From: Thermoplasmata archaeon | GTDB lineage: Archaea; Thermoplasmatota; Thermoplasmata; Thermoplasmatales; Thermoplasmataceae | Reading direction: 5' to 3' | Assembly: GCA_021806345.1 (NCBI GenBank) | Contig: JAJZXP010000405.1 | Location: forward strand, 1 to 36,993 | DNA: 36,993 bases | Part shown: piece by piece, positions 23,267 through 31,555 of the stretch | Position numbering within the stretch: the stretch's first letter is position 1 | How the letters are laid out: each line of letters opens with the position of its first letter | Program-made: the position numbers and the translations under genes | Notes under the pieces: generated by a model | The model's input: only the letters and a program-made list of their open reading frames with translations | The model's database searches: none | What the model was told of the DNA's origin: nothing

Positions 23267-23467
23267 TTATGGTAGAAAGTTTTCCCTTCGAAGTTGAATT
23301 TTAATGAGGTACTCCGCATAGTTGTCCACGTACATACATTCCAGTGCAATGGCCAATTCTATATTTCCCTCACTTCTTGCACTGGCTTGTTCCTTCTTCT
23401 TCAAGTCACTTTGGAGTTTCCTTGTCCCCGGGCTGGTGTATTTAGTTTCGAAATCATCGGTTGGCAA
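23267..23467 (-). CDS. Small helical protein, second gene of a two-gene module
   Basis: 66 residues with a mostly helical, charged sequence (RKLQSDLKKKEQASARSEGN, ELAIALECMYVDNYAEYLIK). The GN-EL-AL-M-A-YL pattern echoes the upstream protein, so the two are probably distant paralogues. The start overlaps the upstream gene by 14 nt, the same overlap as the vapBC pair at 12667. Family unknown; the context suggests a TA-like or regulatory pair. Confidence 0.5.
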   Translation of the reverse strand: MPTDDFETKYTSPGTRKLQSDLKKKEQASARSEGNIELAIALECMYVDNYAEYLIKIQLRRENFLP

Positions 23468-23672
23468 GGCTGTTTAGTTCCTCTAATCTTTCGATTCCCT
23501 TGAATAAAAGATATGAAGCAAAGGCACCAGTTCCCATTGAATTCAATGCTTGCTCCAGTTCTTTGTTTCCGGACTTCTTAGCGAGCTCAATGGCTTTAAT
23601 CCTAGCATTCTCTATCTCCTTCAAGGTACTCTTTCGAATTTTTATAACCGCACTCTCTTTGTTCTCTGCCAT
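23454..23672 (-). CDS. Small helical protein, first gene of a two-gene module
   Basis: 72 residues from ATG 23672 (MAENKESAVIKIRKSTLKEI). The start has a TATA box 19-28 nt upstream, which rules out the longer in-frame start at 23690. The IKIRKSTLKEIENARIKAIE head resembles a short strand plus helix, as in RHH-type antitoxins, followed by GNKELEQALNSMGTGAFASY. It overlaps the next gene by 14 nt and has a palindrome at its promoter, so self-repression is likely. Function unknown. Confidence 0.6.
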   Translation of the reverse strand: MAENKESAVIKIRKSTLKEIENARIKAIELAKKSGNKELEQALNSMGTGAFASYLLFKGIERLEELNSLANR

Positions 23673-23690
23673 AAGTAAGAATACACGCAT

Positions 23691-23716
23691 ATATTATAAA
23701 GTTACTTATAGGTAAC
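23691..23716 (-). promoter_or_regulatory. TATA box with overlapping palindromic operator
   Basis: ATATTATAAA (23691-23700; TTTATAATAT on the minus strand) is the TATA box of the small-protein pair. Immediately upstream GTTAC-TTATAG-GTAAC (23701-23716) is an inverted repeat at the BRE position, as expected for an autoregulated TA-like operon. Confidence 0.45.
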
Positions 23717-24024
23717 TATTAGGAATACTATTGTTCTTCGTATCATTAAATAATGCTATTTCTGAGATTTTCGTTAGTTATTTTCCGTTGCAGGGGAAAA
23801 GCCAATATGCTAATGGACAGCAGAGATACAGTTAATGGAATTAAAAATGAGTTCACTTGCCCAATATGTGCCAAGAGATAGAAACCTCAATCCTCGTGAA
23901 GGTGTTTACCACTCCACTTGTAGTTGAAGCATTCTTTTAATCACAGATCTTATCGCTGTCAAAATTATAAAATAGTCAAAAAACTGCCCTAAGGAGAACA
24001 AAGTGATGACAAAATAAAGAGAAA
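23717..24024. other. Debris region with a truncated zinc-finger ORF
   Basis: No full gene. A 24-codon frame from ATG 23807 reads MLMDSRDTVNGIKNEF then TCPICAKR and a stop at 23879-23881: half of a CxxC zinc ribbon, cut short. The remainder shows no ORF. Confidence 0.35.
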
Positions 24025-24600
24025 TCAAAGTAGGCATAAAAGGAAACAGTAAAGGTCAATTCCCGCAAACGAGTAGCCCATTGTTGCTACTGTCTTTGGA
24101 TCAAATTTGTCTGCAATTACTTCTCCGATTTGGTTAGTTGCTGCATAAACTATCTCCATTACAATCTCAAATGTGGCTAAACTGAAGGTTGATGCAAAGA
24201 ATTTCTGAAAGAGAAATGCTGGATAAAACTTATCAGAATAAAGACCAGTTGCGAGAATTATTTCTGCAAATGGGACCATAAGAAGTGACTTGTGCCGGGT
24301 AATTTATGCATTCCGCTTCAACTTAATCTCACATAGTTTTATCTTGGCACCACCATATGCCTTGCACTATCTCTCCTAAAACATGCAAGATTAATAAAAT
24401 CATTGAGACAATGAATAGACTAGCAACTGTCTGAAACAACATTTCAAAACCAATATTTTGAGCAATAAAACCTGCTAAGAGCACACCTACAGCGGTCACT
24501 CCAGACCCAAATGCGTTAATTTGACCAAGGAACCTTCTCACTTTCTCCCTTGTATATTCTGAGAGACAAGAATGGGCGTTCTTGCAGTCATACACATCAG
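24025..24600 (-). pseudogene. MFS transporter remnant, two fragments
   Basis: On the minus strand the first part (24595-24329) reads EYTREKVRRFLGQINAFGSG, VTAVGVLLAGFIAQNIGFEM, LFQTVASLFIVSMILLILHV, like two MFS helices with the loop before them. After a frame change and a TAA near 24285 the second part (24279-24025) reads EIVYAATNQIGEVIADKFDP, KTVATMGYSFAGI, the cytoplasmic-loop motif of the C-terminal half. Several lesions; no functional carrier. Whether it comes from the same gene as the fragment at 22972 cannot be told. Confidence 0.55.
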
Positions 24601-24710
24601 CTAAATCTCTCTTTGATAGAATTATTGGTATTATTATATATTGATAAGTGGGTAGAAACTACAAACTCTTACACATCTGTGTAGGTTACTATACTAAACT
24701 TTAATTAGCT

Positions 24711-24959
24711 ATGGATGATTACACAAGCATGGAGACAACAATTCAGGTCAAGAAAGACCTAAAAGACAGACTTAATGCTCTGAGATTATACCCCAACGAG
24801 TCCTACGACTCAGTGATAAGAAGACTATCTGAACTCGCTGAAGATGAGGAGCCTCTTTCTAAAGAGACTATTCAAGGAATAGAAGAGTCACTGAAGGACA
24901 TTAGGGAAGGAAAAGTTTACACTACGGAGGAAGTTAAAAAGAGGCTAAAAATTGACTGA
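24711..24959 (+). CDS. RelB-type antitoxin
   Basis: 82 residues: METTIQVKKDLKDRLNALRL, NESYDSVIRRLSELAEDEEP is an RHH-like N-terminal domain of archaeal RelB/VapB antitoxins; the C-terminal helix GIEESLKDIREGKVYTTEEV would cover the toxin. ATG 24711 or ATG 24729 may be used. Its stop TGA overlaps the toxin's TTG start. Intact with its toxin. Confidence 0.82.
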   Translation: MDDYTSMETTIQVKKDLKDRLNALRLYPNESYDSVIRRLSELAEDEEPLSKETIQGIEESLKDIREGKVYTTEEVKKRLKID

Positions 24960-25212
24960 TTACGAGGTCAAGTGGACAGAATCATCAGTCAAGGGATTGG
25001 AAGAATTAAACAAAGCTGACTCCGAAAGAATTCTGGAAAAAATGAGAATCGTTAGCAAGAACCCTTTTCATTACGTTAAACGACTCAAAGGGGTTCCGCT
25101 TTACAGTCTAAGAATCGGAAAATACAGAGTAATCATGAGCATCGAACGAAATCGCCTTGTGATTCTAATCATGGATGTTGGAAACAAAAATAATGTATAT
25201 GACGATTTGTAA
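24952..25212 (+). CDS. relE: RelE-type mRNA interferase toxin
   Basis: 86 residues from TTG 24952, overlapping the antitoxin stop. YEVKWTESSVKGLEELNKAD, RLKGVPLYSLRIGKYRVIMS, IERNRLVILIMDVGNKNNVY is a full RelE/ParE fold with the basic residues of the RIGKYRV strand that contact RNA, ending in the catalytic-position Tyr region. No lesion is seen, so this pair is the one clearly intact RelBE module in the island. Confidence 0.88.
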   Translation: MTDYEVKWTESSVKGLEELNKADSERILEKMRIVSKNPFHYVKRLKGVPLYSLRIGKYRVIMSIERNRLVILIMDVGNKNNVYDDL

Positions 25213-25229
25213 AATCTAACGGAGTAGGA

Positions 25230-25730
25230 TTAAACTTCTTTTGACATTCTTACCCAATTCTTGGAGAATTCTTCCGACATTCCGAGAACCTTGGAAAATC
25301 CACTGTGATCATAGAATGTTATTGCCTTATCGTTTATTTTTAGTGTGTCCGTGACTATCGCTTTCAAATTGTCTAAAGGGATATTTCTTAACAAAAAGCT
25401 ACCTATACCTCTACTTCTGTATAGAAAGTCAACAACTATTTCTTCAATATAGAATTCATCAGAGGAACATCTATGCTCAGAGAGAACTTTTTTATTCTGA
25501 CTTCCGGCTAGCCATCCAACTATTTCCGAATCTATTTCGGCAATCAAGCATAAGTATTTGCCATTGTTTACGTAATCATCAACAAAACCCTTATCGATTA
25601 CCAACTGATTATTCATTGAGGAATTTCTATTGATTATCAGGTATTGACTCAGTGATTTTTCCAGCATCTCAAACATTCTTTCAATGTCAGATGCATTTGG
25701 TTTCCTTAGCGAGATTTCTGACTTTTTCAA
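25230..25730 (-). CDS. GNAT-family N-acetyltransferase (intact island copy)
   Basis: 166 residues. N-terminal ISLRKPNASDIERMFEMLEK, central strand CLIAEIDSEIVGWLAGS, strand FYIEEIVVD then the acetyl-CoA loop RSRGIGSFLL, and C-terminal KAITFYDHSGF, all in GNAT order. The substrate cannot be told. It lies next to the tRNA-Cys gene (80 nt between). The gene and its upstream 80 nt are repeated at the far left end of the island, where the copy has a UGA codon at the arginine 87 position. Probably active here. Confidence 0.88.
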   Translation of the reverse strand: MKKSEISLRKPNASDIERMFEMLEKSLSQYLIINRNSSMNNQLVIDKGFVDDYVNNGKYLCLIAEIDSEIVGWLAGSQNKKVLSEHRCSSDEFYIEEIVVDFLYRSRGIGSFLLRNIPLDNLKAIVTDTLKINDKAITFYDHSGFSKVLGMSEEFSKNWVRMSKEV

Positions 25731-25810
25731 TGTAATTATAATATTGATAATCTACATTAAAATTTGTATATATATGGTAATTCATAGGAGAGGAAAAGTA
25801 TAGGTCAAGA

Positions 25811-25881
25811 GGATAGGTAGGGATTCGAACCCTAATAAATAAGATCTGCAGTCTTACGCATAACCTCTCTGCCACCTATCC
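25811..25881 (-). tRNA. tRNA-Cys: tRNA-Cys (anticodon GCA)
   Basis: Minus-strand sequence folds as a full tRNA: acceptor GGATAGG/CCTATCC (7 bp), D arm GCAG...TGC, anticodon stem TAAGA/TCTTA with loop CTGCAGA giving GCA, T arm TAGGG-TTCGAAT-CCCTA. No intron, no encoded CCA. Its 3' end (plus-strand GGATAGGTAGGGA at 25811-25823) is the sequence that recurs through the island, so it is the insertion target. Confidence 0.95.
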
Positions 25882-25953
25882 ATTGGTAGGGTAAATCCCT
25901 ACTACATATTTATTTTTCTTTATGGAAGCACTTTTGTGGTTGCTATGATTTGC

Positions 25954-26487
25954 TCACTTGGAAAATTCATATTTTTCAATCATACTGTAAGACTCTTTAG
26001 TTCTTTTTCCGAACAATATAACGTCTTTACATAAGAATTCAGTTTTGGAAAAATAGAATCCATTTGCTTTTTCTTTAATCTCCAAAATCTCTTTTTCATT
26101 AAGACCATGTATTTTCTGGCCTAATGTCAAATGGGGAACAAATTCTCGGTTTAGTCCAGAAATCTGATTCGAATATTTCCAAGATTTAAGTAATTCTAAA
26201 ATTTTGTCGTGAAATAATTTTAAGGGTCTTGATTGAACGTTTAGGTATACTGTATGATTTCCAAAAGTGCTGGTGCCATTCAATGAAATAAGAAATGGAA
26301 CAGTTTCTCTCAAGAATTTCAGAACCTTGCCGTCTAGCTCTGGACCGTTGGGTACGACAAATGGAGTAAAAAGGGTGATGTGCGGTAATACGTATTGTGG
26401 AAGTTTGTTATTTGGATTCATTTTCTGAAAAGCGATTATACTTTCCATTATGTTTTTCTCCGGGATGATCCCTAAAAAGTATCTCAT
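25954..26487 (-). CDS. 2H phosphoesterase (LigT / 2'-5' RNA ligase-like)
   Basis: 177 residues from ATG 26487 (MRYFLGIIPE). The two HxT motifs of the 2H superfamily are present: PHITLF in the first half and PHLTLG in the second. These enzymes cleave or join 2'-5' or 2',3'-cyclic phosphate RNA ends. The start at 26487 is preferred since GGGGAT lies about 6 nt before it; ATG 26505 would add six residues. First chromosomal gene right of the tRNA. Confidence 0.85.
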   Translation of the reverse strand: MRYFLGIIPEKNIMESIIAFQKMNPNNKLPQYVLPHITLFTPFVVPNGPELDGKVLKFLRETVPFLISLNGTSTFGNHTVYLNVQSRPLKLFHDKILELLKSWKYSNQISGLNREFVPHLTLGQKIHGLNEKEILEIKEKANGFYFSKTEFLCKDVILFGKRTKESYSMIEKYEFSK

Positions 26488-26835
26488 GTTATTATCCCCT
26501 TTCATGAGTTGTATCTACTTTAATTTTTTTGATTCAATTTGAAACACAGAATATGATTTTCGATTCCCTTTAGAGTGCTCTTTTAAATAAAAAACCATTT
26601 CAAGCTTGACATTTTAAAGAATAATACACATAATACCCGAGGGCATTGAATATTTCTAGAAAATATCAATCACCAAAATGCCCTAAATAAATTTCAGTGA
26701 TCTAGAAAGAGCATAAAACACACTCCATGTGATCAACAGAAATTTAATTCATATACTCTTTCTCAGATTGGAAAGAGTTATTTATTTTCCCAAAAATCAT
26801 AAAATATCTATTAAACATACTGAAAACTGCAGAAA
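26488..26835. other. Intergenic region with hairpin, upstream of hemerythrin-like gene
   Basis: No ORF. Contains AGGGCATT (26640-26647) pairing perfectly with AATGCCCT (26677-26684); the loop holds an imperfect palindrome TTGAATATTTCTAGAAAATA. Could be an RNA element or regulator site between divergent genes. The right end holds the AT-rich promoter of the gene at 26836. Confidence 0.4.
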
Positions 26836-27267
26836 ATGGATCTAGTGAGGGAGCATAGAGAAATTGGGGAGATTCTTAGTATGATCACGGAGGATATCAA
26901 GGACGGGGAATTCGATATTGGACTTTTTGAAAAATTTTCCGACACGCTTAAGAATCACATATACCTGGAAGAAGAAGTTATTTTTCCTACAATAAACGAA
27001 AACGGGGAGTATAAGGATGTAATAGTTGGGTTAATGGTAGAGCACGGATCTTTTTGGCTTTTAATAAACAAAATAAATCAAGCAATTACTGAAGAAAGAA
27101 GTTGGGAGATACCGAAAATTATAACAGAAATTTCCTTGATAATGAAATCCCATGACAACAGAGAAGAAACCGTTCTTGGTGAAAAGATAAAGTGGATCAT
27201 TGTAGAACCATCAACTGAACGACCCAAAGGTTGGAAATGCCGAAGATATAATGAAAGAACTAAATGA
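26836..27267 (+). CDS. Hemerythrin-like HHE domain protein
   Basis: 143 residues with di-iron HHE ligands in order: REHREIGEIL near the start, HIYLEEEVIFP near residues 47-57, EHGSFW near 75, and SHDNREETVLGE near 110. Such proteins bind oxygen, NO or iron. The C-terminus is short and basic. It lies 65 nt before methylmalonyl-CoA mutase but with a separate promoter for that gene (AATATAT near 27303-27309). Confidence 0.82.
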   Translation: MDLVREHREIGEILSMITEDIKDGEFDIGLFEKFSDTLKNHIYLEEEVIFPTINENGEYKDVIVGLMVEHGSFWLLINKINQAITEERSWEIPKIITEISLIMKSHDNREETVLGEKIKWIIVEPSTERPKGWKCRRYNERTK

Positions 27268-27332
27268 AATGTATTCTCAACCTATTTTAACTTGGGTTAA
27301 AGAATATATGATTTGAAATCATTACGATACAT

Positions 27333-29045
27333 ATGGCAAATAGCAATTTTTACAGAAACAAGCTAAATGAAATCAGGAAGACTTCCAGCGAATTTAAAAA
27401 GACTAGAAAGGAAAAATGGAAGAAGAATGATTTAGAATCCTGGAAAAATAAAACTGGTTTTAAGGAGAAAGAGTTCACCAACTCATCTGGAATTCAGATT
27501 GACGATGTTTATACTGACGAAGATATTCCCACGGGTACTGAGAGTATAGGATTGCCAGGGCAATTTCCGTATACCAGAGGTGTTTATCCCAATATGTACA
27601 GGGGAAGATACTGGACAATGAGGATGTTTTCAGGTTTTGGCACGCCAGAAGATACCAATCAAAGACTAAAATATCTGATATCTCACGGAGAAACTGGTCT
27701 GAGCATAGCGTTTGATATGCCCACACTGTATGCCTATGACTGCGACAACAGGAGGGCAGAAGGGGAAATTGGAAAATGTGGGGTAAATGTGACCACACTT
27801 AGGGACATGGAAACAATATTTGATGGTATTGATCTGAGAGAAGTTACAACTTCAATGACAATCAATGCTCCTGCTGCAGTATTGACGGCTATGTATTTTG
27901 CAATAGCAGAGAACAGGAGTTATGATCTTAAGAAGATAGGTGGCACAGTACAGGCTGATATCCTGAAGGAATACATCGCCCAGAAAGAGTGGATTTATCC
28001 ACCAGAAGCCCATTTGAGAATAATAAGGGATATGATGGTCTATTGCACTGAAAATGCCCCAAAGTGGAATTATATCAGCATTTCAGGTTATCACATAAGG
28101 GAGGCGGGAGCCAGTGCAGTGCAGGAACTCGCATTTACTCTTGCAGATGGATTTTACTATGTAGACATGGGAATTAAGGCAGGTCTAGATGCTAACAAAT
28201 TTTCACAAAGGTTGTCATTTTTCTTCAATTCATCCATTGATTTTTTTGAGGAGATTGCTAAGATGAGAGCAGCAAGAAGAATTTGGGCAACGGTACTCAA
28301 GGAAAAGTTCGGGGTTACAGACCCTAGAGCACAGATGCTCAGGTTTCACACGCAAACATCGGGATACACACTCACATGGCAACAACCTCTGAACAATATC
28401 ATACGAACTACAACAGAGGCCCTCGCAGCAGTTCTTGGTGGTACACAGAGCCTTCATACTAACTCTTACGATGAAGCAATGGCACTTCCTTCGGAAGAAG
28501 CAGTTAAAATTGCCTTAAGAACCCAGCAGATAATCGCGGAGGAAACTGGCGTAACCAACACAGTGGACCCGTTGGCCGGATCTTATTATGTTGAATGGCT
28601 GACTAACAAGATAGAGGAACTTTCGTACGAATATTTTGACAAAATCGAATCTATGGGGGGAATTCTCAACGCGGTAAAGAACGGTTATATACAAAGGGAA
28701 ATTGCATCAACATCCTACAGAAGACAGAAAAGATTGGAAAGTGGGGATGAGATAATGGTTGGTGTAAACAGCCACGCTGAAGAAAGTGAGAAACCCATCA
28801 GCATTCTGAGAATAAGCAAGAATGCAGAGGAAACCCAGAAGAAAAGAATTTCAGAAGTGAAAAAGGAAAGGAATATAGAGAGAGTGAACGAAGCGCTTTT
28901 AGAATTAAGAATGGCTTTTAAAAACGAAAAATTAAATGTGATGCCATATCTTATCAATGCGGCAAAAACGTATGCTACCATAGAAGAAATTTCAAATGTA
29001 GGAAGGGAGATATATGGAGGATGGAAAGAACCAATCATTGTTTAA
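27333..29045 (+). CDS. Methylmalonyl-CoA mutase, large (catalytic) subunit
   Basis: 570 residues: TIM-barrel catalytic chain of B12-dependent mutase, interconverting methylmalonyl-CoA and succinyl-CoA. Motifs: FPYTRGVYPNMYRGRYWTMR near residue 80, GLSIAFDMPTLYAYDCDN, TSMTINAPAAVLTAMYF, GTVQADILKEYIAQ, SGYHIREAGASA, and RFHTQTSGYTLTWQQPLNN, then GGTQSLHTNSYDEA. The YTRGVYP and SGYHIREAGA segments are typical of methylmalonyl-CoA, not isobutyryl-CoA, mutases, though the two are close. The B12 domain is a separate gene overlapping by 32 nt. Used for propionate or odd-chain and branched amino acid carbon. Confidence 0.93.
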   Translation: MANSNFYRNKLNEIRKTSSEFKKTRKEKWKKNDLESWKNKTGFKEKEFTNSSGIQIDDVYTDEDIPTGTESIGLPGQFPYTRGVYPNMYRGRYWTMRMFSGFGTPEDTNQRLKYLISHGETGLSIAFDMPTLYAYDCDNRRAEGEIGKCGVNVTTLRDMETIFDGIDLREVTTSMTINAPAAVLTAMYFAIAENRSYDLKKIGGTVQADILKEYIAQKEWIYPPEAHLRIIRDMMVYCTENAPKWNYISISGYHIREAGASAVQELAFTLADGFYYVDMGIKAGLDANKFSQRLSFFFNSSIDFFEEIAKMRAARRIWATVLKEKFGVTDPRAQMLRFHTQTSGYTLTWQQPLNNIIRTTTEALAAVLGGTQSLHTNSYDEAMALPSEEAVKIALRTQQIIAEETGVTNTVDPLAGSYYVEWLTNKIEELSYEYFDKIESMGGILNAVKNGYIQREIASTSYRRQKRLESGDEIMVGVNSHAEESEKPISILRISKNAEETQKKRISEVKKERNIERVNEALLELRMAFKNEKLNVMPYLINAAKTYATIEEISNVGREIYGGWKEPIIV

Positions 29046-29460
29046 GCATAAACCAATCAAAGTTCTGCTGGCAAAGCCCGGAATAGATGGACATGATCGC
29101 GGTGTACTTGTACTTGCAAAGGCATTCAGGGATGCAGGGATGGAGGTGCTATACGCTGGATTACTCCCCACTCCGGAAGAGGTTATAGACACGGCACAGA
29201 ATGAGGATGTGGACGTAATCGCTATGAGTCTTCTCAATGGAGCTCATATGACGGTTTTCAGGAGAGTATCTGAGCTTATGAGGGAAAGGGGAATAGACGA
29301 CATTTCTCTTGTAGGAGGAGGAACAATACCTGAGGAAGATAAACCGGAACTGGAGAAATTAGGAATAACAGGAAATTACGGGCCAGGAACACCTCTTCCC
29401 ACAATAATTGAACATGTAAGATTGAGAGCTGCTGAAGCCAGAGAGAAAAAGTTGAGGTAA
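29014..29460 (+). CDS. Methylmalonyl-CoA mutase, B12-binding subunit
   Basis: 148 residues. DxHxxG cobalamin motif is DGHDRG at residues 25-30, with His27 the lower cobalt ligand; then YAGLLPTPEEVIDTA, the SLLNGAHM loop and GGGTIPEEDKPELEKLGI, all of the small B12 domain. The start lies within the end of the large-subunit gene (32-nt overlap), fitting one operon. Confident. Confidence 0.94.
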   Translation: MEDGKNQSLFKHKPIKVLLAKPGIDGHDRGVLVLAKAFRDAGMEVLYAGLLPTPEEVIDTAQNEDVDVIAMSLLNGAHMTVFRRVSELMRERGIDDISLVGGGTIPEEDKPELEKLGITGNYGPGTPLPTIIEHVRLRAAEAREKKLR

Positions 29461-29464
29461 TTCT

Positions 29465-30391
29465 TTGGATATCGAACAGATCATAGAAAGAATCAGGGAT
29501 GGTGATAAATCTGCGGTTTCAAGAGCCATATCTTTGGCAGAAGGCGCGAATGATTCTTTTCGAAAAAATTTACTTACTAAACTCTATCCGCTGACTGGAA
29601 AGGCACAGGTTGTAGGTATAACCGGTCCCCCAGGCATTGGAAAGAGCACTCTGATAGGAAATCTTGCATCTGCCCTGACCAGATCGGGAATAAAAACGTC
29701 CATTTTAGCCATTGACGCATCGAGTCCATTCACAGGAGGATCGTTACTGGGGAACAGAATTAGAATGCAGGAATCCATTTGGGCTGATGGAATTTATATG
29801 AGGAGTCTGGCAAACAGGGGTGCCAAAGGAGGACTATCTCAATCAACCCTTGGTGCAGTAAATATTCTTGACGCATACGGAAGCGATGTTATTCTAATAG
29901 AAACCGTTGGAGCAGGGCAGGCCGATCTTGATATAATGAATCTGGCAGATACCACAATTCTTGTACTGGCACCAAATCTGGGGGATCAGATTCAAGCAAT
30001 CAAAGCAGGCATTATGGAGATTGCAGATCTCTTCGTAATAAATAAGATGGATATTGAGGGCTCATATTTCGCAATGAAAGATATTGAAGAAACACTGTCT
30101 CTCGAAGATAACAGGGAATTTCCAAGGGAAGTCATTGGAACCAGTAAAGATGAAATAGAAAGTTACAAAAAATTAATGAATGTTATACTAAAACACAGGA
30201 ATTTCTTAAATTCGAAAAATAAACTTGGCTTCAATAGGAAAAAATATGGTCTGAGATGGATACTGGAATCAGAGATTTCTGAAAAGATAATCTCCCCAAT
30301 ACTGAGAAAGTTCGAAGAAAGTAATGGAACTGGAAAAGAAAACAACATATACATCAGAGCGGAGGAGATCATAAGCAGTTTGAAGCTATGA
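29465..30391 (+). CDS. meaB: MeaB/ArgK-type G3E GTPase chaperone of methylmalonyl-CoA mutase
   Basis: 308 residues from TTG 29465, 4 nt after the B12 subunit stop. P-loop GPPGIGKST near residues 54-62, DASSPFTGGSLLGNRIRM, ETVGAGQAD (switch/Walker B region), NKMD near 195. This GTPase guards cobalamin loading and protects the mutase from inactivation. Third gene of the mutase operon. The ATG is replaced by TTG; no better start is close. Confidence 0.9.
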   Translation: MDIEQIIERIRDGDKSAVSRAISLAEGANDSFRKNLLTKLYPLTGKAQVVGITGPPGIGKSTLIGNLASALTRSGIKTSILAIDASSPFTGGSLLGNRIRMQESIWADGIYMRSLANRGAKGGLSQSTLGAVNILDAYGSDVILIETVGAGQADLDIMNLADTTILVLAPNLGDQIQAIKAGIMEIADLFVINKMDIEGSYFAMKDIEETLSLEDNREFPREVIGTSKDEIESYKKLMNVILKHRNFLNSKNKLGFNRKKYGLRWILESEISEKIISPILRKFEESNGTGKENNIYIRAEEIISSLKL

Positions 30392-30730
30392 TTTTTTATA
30401 AAACGGTTCCCAGGTTGCTTATCATATCTTTCAGGATCTAAATTATCATCTATATATGAATATTAATGTAAAATAATCATGTGACACCCAATTTCAACGG
30501 TTGAAGTGTCTTAGGAAAAGAGATCAAAATATCATCATAGTTACCCGGTAAGGTTCTGAATAGGGATAGAGGACTTCATTTTTAAATGAACGGTTACGCA
30601 ACTTAATCCCATTTTAACTATTAAATTAAAGTCAACGTGAATTTCATTCAAATCAAATATTGTATTGATTTGTATGTGATAGAAAGCATTTGTTCATAAA
30701 GATTTAAATAAGTATGAGAAATAGTAAGGT
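30392..30730. other. Intergenic region upstream of Hsp20
   Basis: No ORF seen. Perfect 6+1+6 palindrome TTCAACGGTTGAA at 30493-30505, framed by GACAC...GTGTC, may be a protein site or the end of the meaB transcript. ATTTAAATA at 30702-30710, 21-29 nt before ATG 30731, is the TATA box of the Hsp20 gene. Confidence 0.4.
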
Positions 30731-31120
30731 ATGGCAACACTATATGGCCCACTAAGATATATGGCAGATGAATTTATGAAGAACGCTGGTGAAAGAAGTA
30801 AAGAGGTTCTAACATTCCTTTATCCACCTGTGAGGATGTATGAAGATAACGGGGAACTGGTCGTTGAGGCGGAAATGGCAGGTTTTCATAAAAAAGAGAT
30901 AAAAGTCGTTGCAAATAAAATGTCAATAGAAATATCAGCGTCAAGAAAGGAAGAAGAGGGGCTAAATTTATACCTGGATCAGAGACCGTCCAAAGTTAGA
31001 AAAACCATAAGACTGCCAGTCGAGCTCGATACAGAGAAGCCACAAGTTGCTAAATACACGGACGGAGTGCTCACCATAAGGGCTACTATAAAGGGACGAA
31101 ATCCGCTAAAAATTGAATAA
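30731..31120 (+). CDS. Small heat-shock protein Hsp20
   Basis: 129 residues with an alpha-crystallin domain from about residue 32: VRMYEDNGELVVEAEMAGFH, KVVANKMSIEISASR, RKTIRLPVELD, and the closing GVLTIRATIKGR followed by an IxI-like LKIE tail. Such chaperones form large oligomers that hold unfolded protein. The TATA box at 30702-30710 gives a leaderless transcript. Confidence 0.93.
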   Translation: MATLYGPLRYMADEFMKNAGERSKEVLTFLYPPVRMYEDNGELVVEAEMAGFHKKEIKVVANKMSIEISASRKEEEGLNLYLDQRPSKVRKTIRLPVELDTEKPQVAKYTDGVLTIRATIKGRNPLKIE

Positions 31121-31174
31121 TCTCAAGTTAAATAAACAAACAAATATATATACTCTAAATTACATACACATGGC

Positions 31175-31495
31175 ATGGACATCTCATCCATTTTGAGCAA
31201 TCCGCTTGTAGAACTGTTTCTTATATTCGTTGATGGGTTGTTATTTGGACTTGGTATTAAGAAAGGTGTTTGGTCTGTTTTATTGATTGTAATTGCAGTT
31301 TTCCTTGCGGAATATATTAATTTCTCAGTAATCCCCAATGCCAGTATCAGCACGTTTTATAATGACGTACTCAGTCACATACATTACATAATAAGCAATA
31401 TAGAGACAATAATACCATTACAAAATATAGGTGCAATCTCCATATCGTTGGTACTTTTCATAATCGGATTCATATTAGGTTATCTAAAAGGATAA
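31175..31495 (+). CDS. Small membrane protein with about three TM helices
   Basis: 106 residues. Helices: ELFLIFVDGLLFGLGI (about 13-28), WSVLLIVIAVFLAEYINF (about 33-50), and ISISLVLFIIGFILGYL (about 88-104) with a soluble loop between the last two. No family is recognised. It lies 60 nt before the Vps4 cluster in the same direction and may be its membrane partner; this is only positional. Confidence 0.6.
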   Translation: MDISSILSNPLVELFLIFVDGLLFGLGIKKGVWSVLLIVIAVFLAEYINFSVIPNASISTFYNDVLSHIHYIISNIETIIPLQNIGAISISLVLFIIGFILGYLKG

Positions 31496-31555
31496 TTTTT
31501 CCTTATATGAAAATAAAAACCTTTAATAGTACTATTAAATTGTTTTATTGATAAT

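Noticed and set aside
24640..24656. Possible eighth att-like copy (AAGTGGGTAGAAAC)
   Set aside because: Matches only a few bases of the motif and lacks the palindrome; chance match likely.
11841..25811. Integron-type cassette array
   Set aside because: Module spacing by repeats looks cassette-like, but the repeat matches a tRNA 3' end, modules contain several genes on both strands, and no integron integrase or attC-type folded site is visible. Serial tRNA-targeted insertion fits better.
25687..25875. 62-aa ORF across the tRNA-Cys gene
   Set aside because: It reads through the tRNA and the GNAT promoter; no support as protein.
30493..30505. TTCAACGGTTGAA as an RNA hairpin terminator
   Set aside because: A one-base loop cannot form such a hairpin and no T-run follows; kept only as a possible DNA palindrome.
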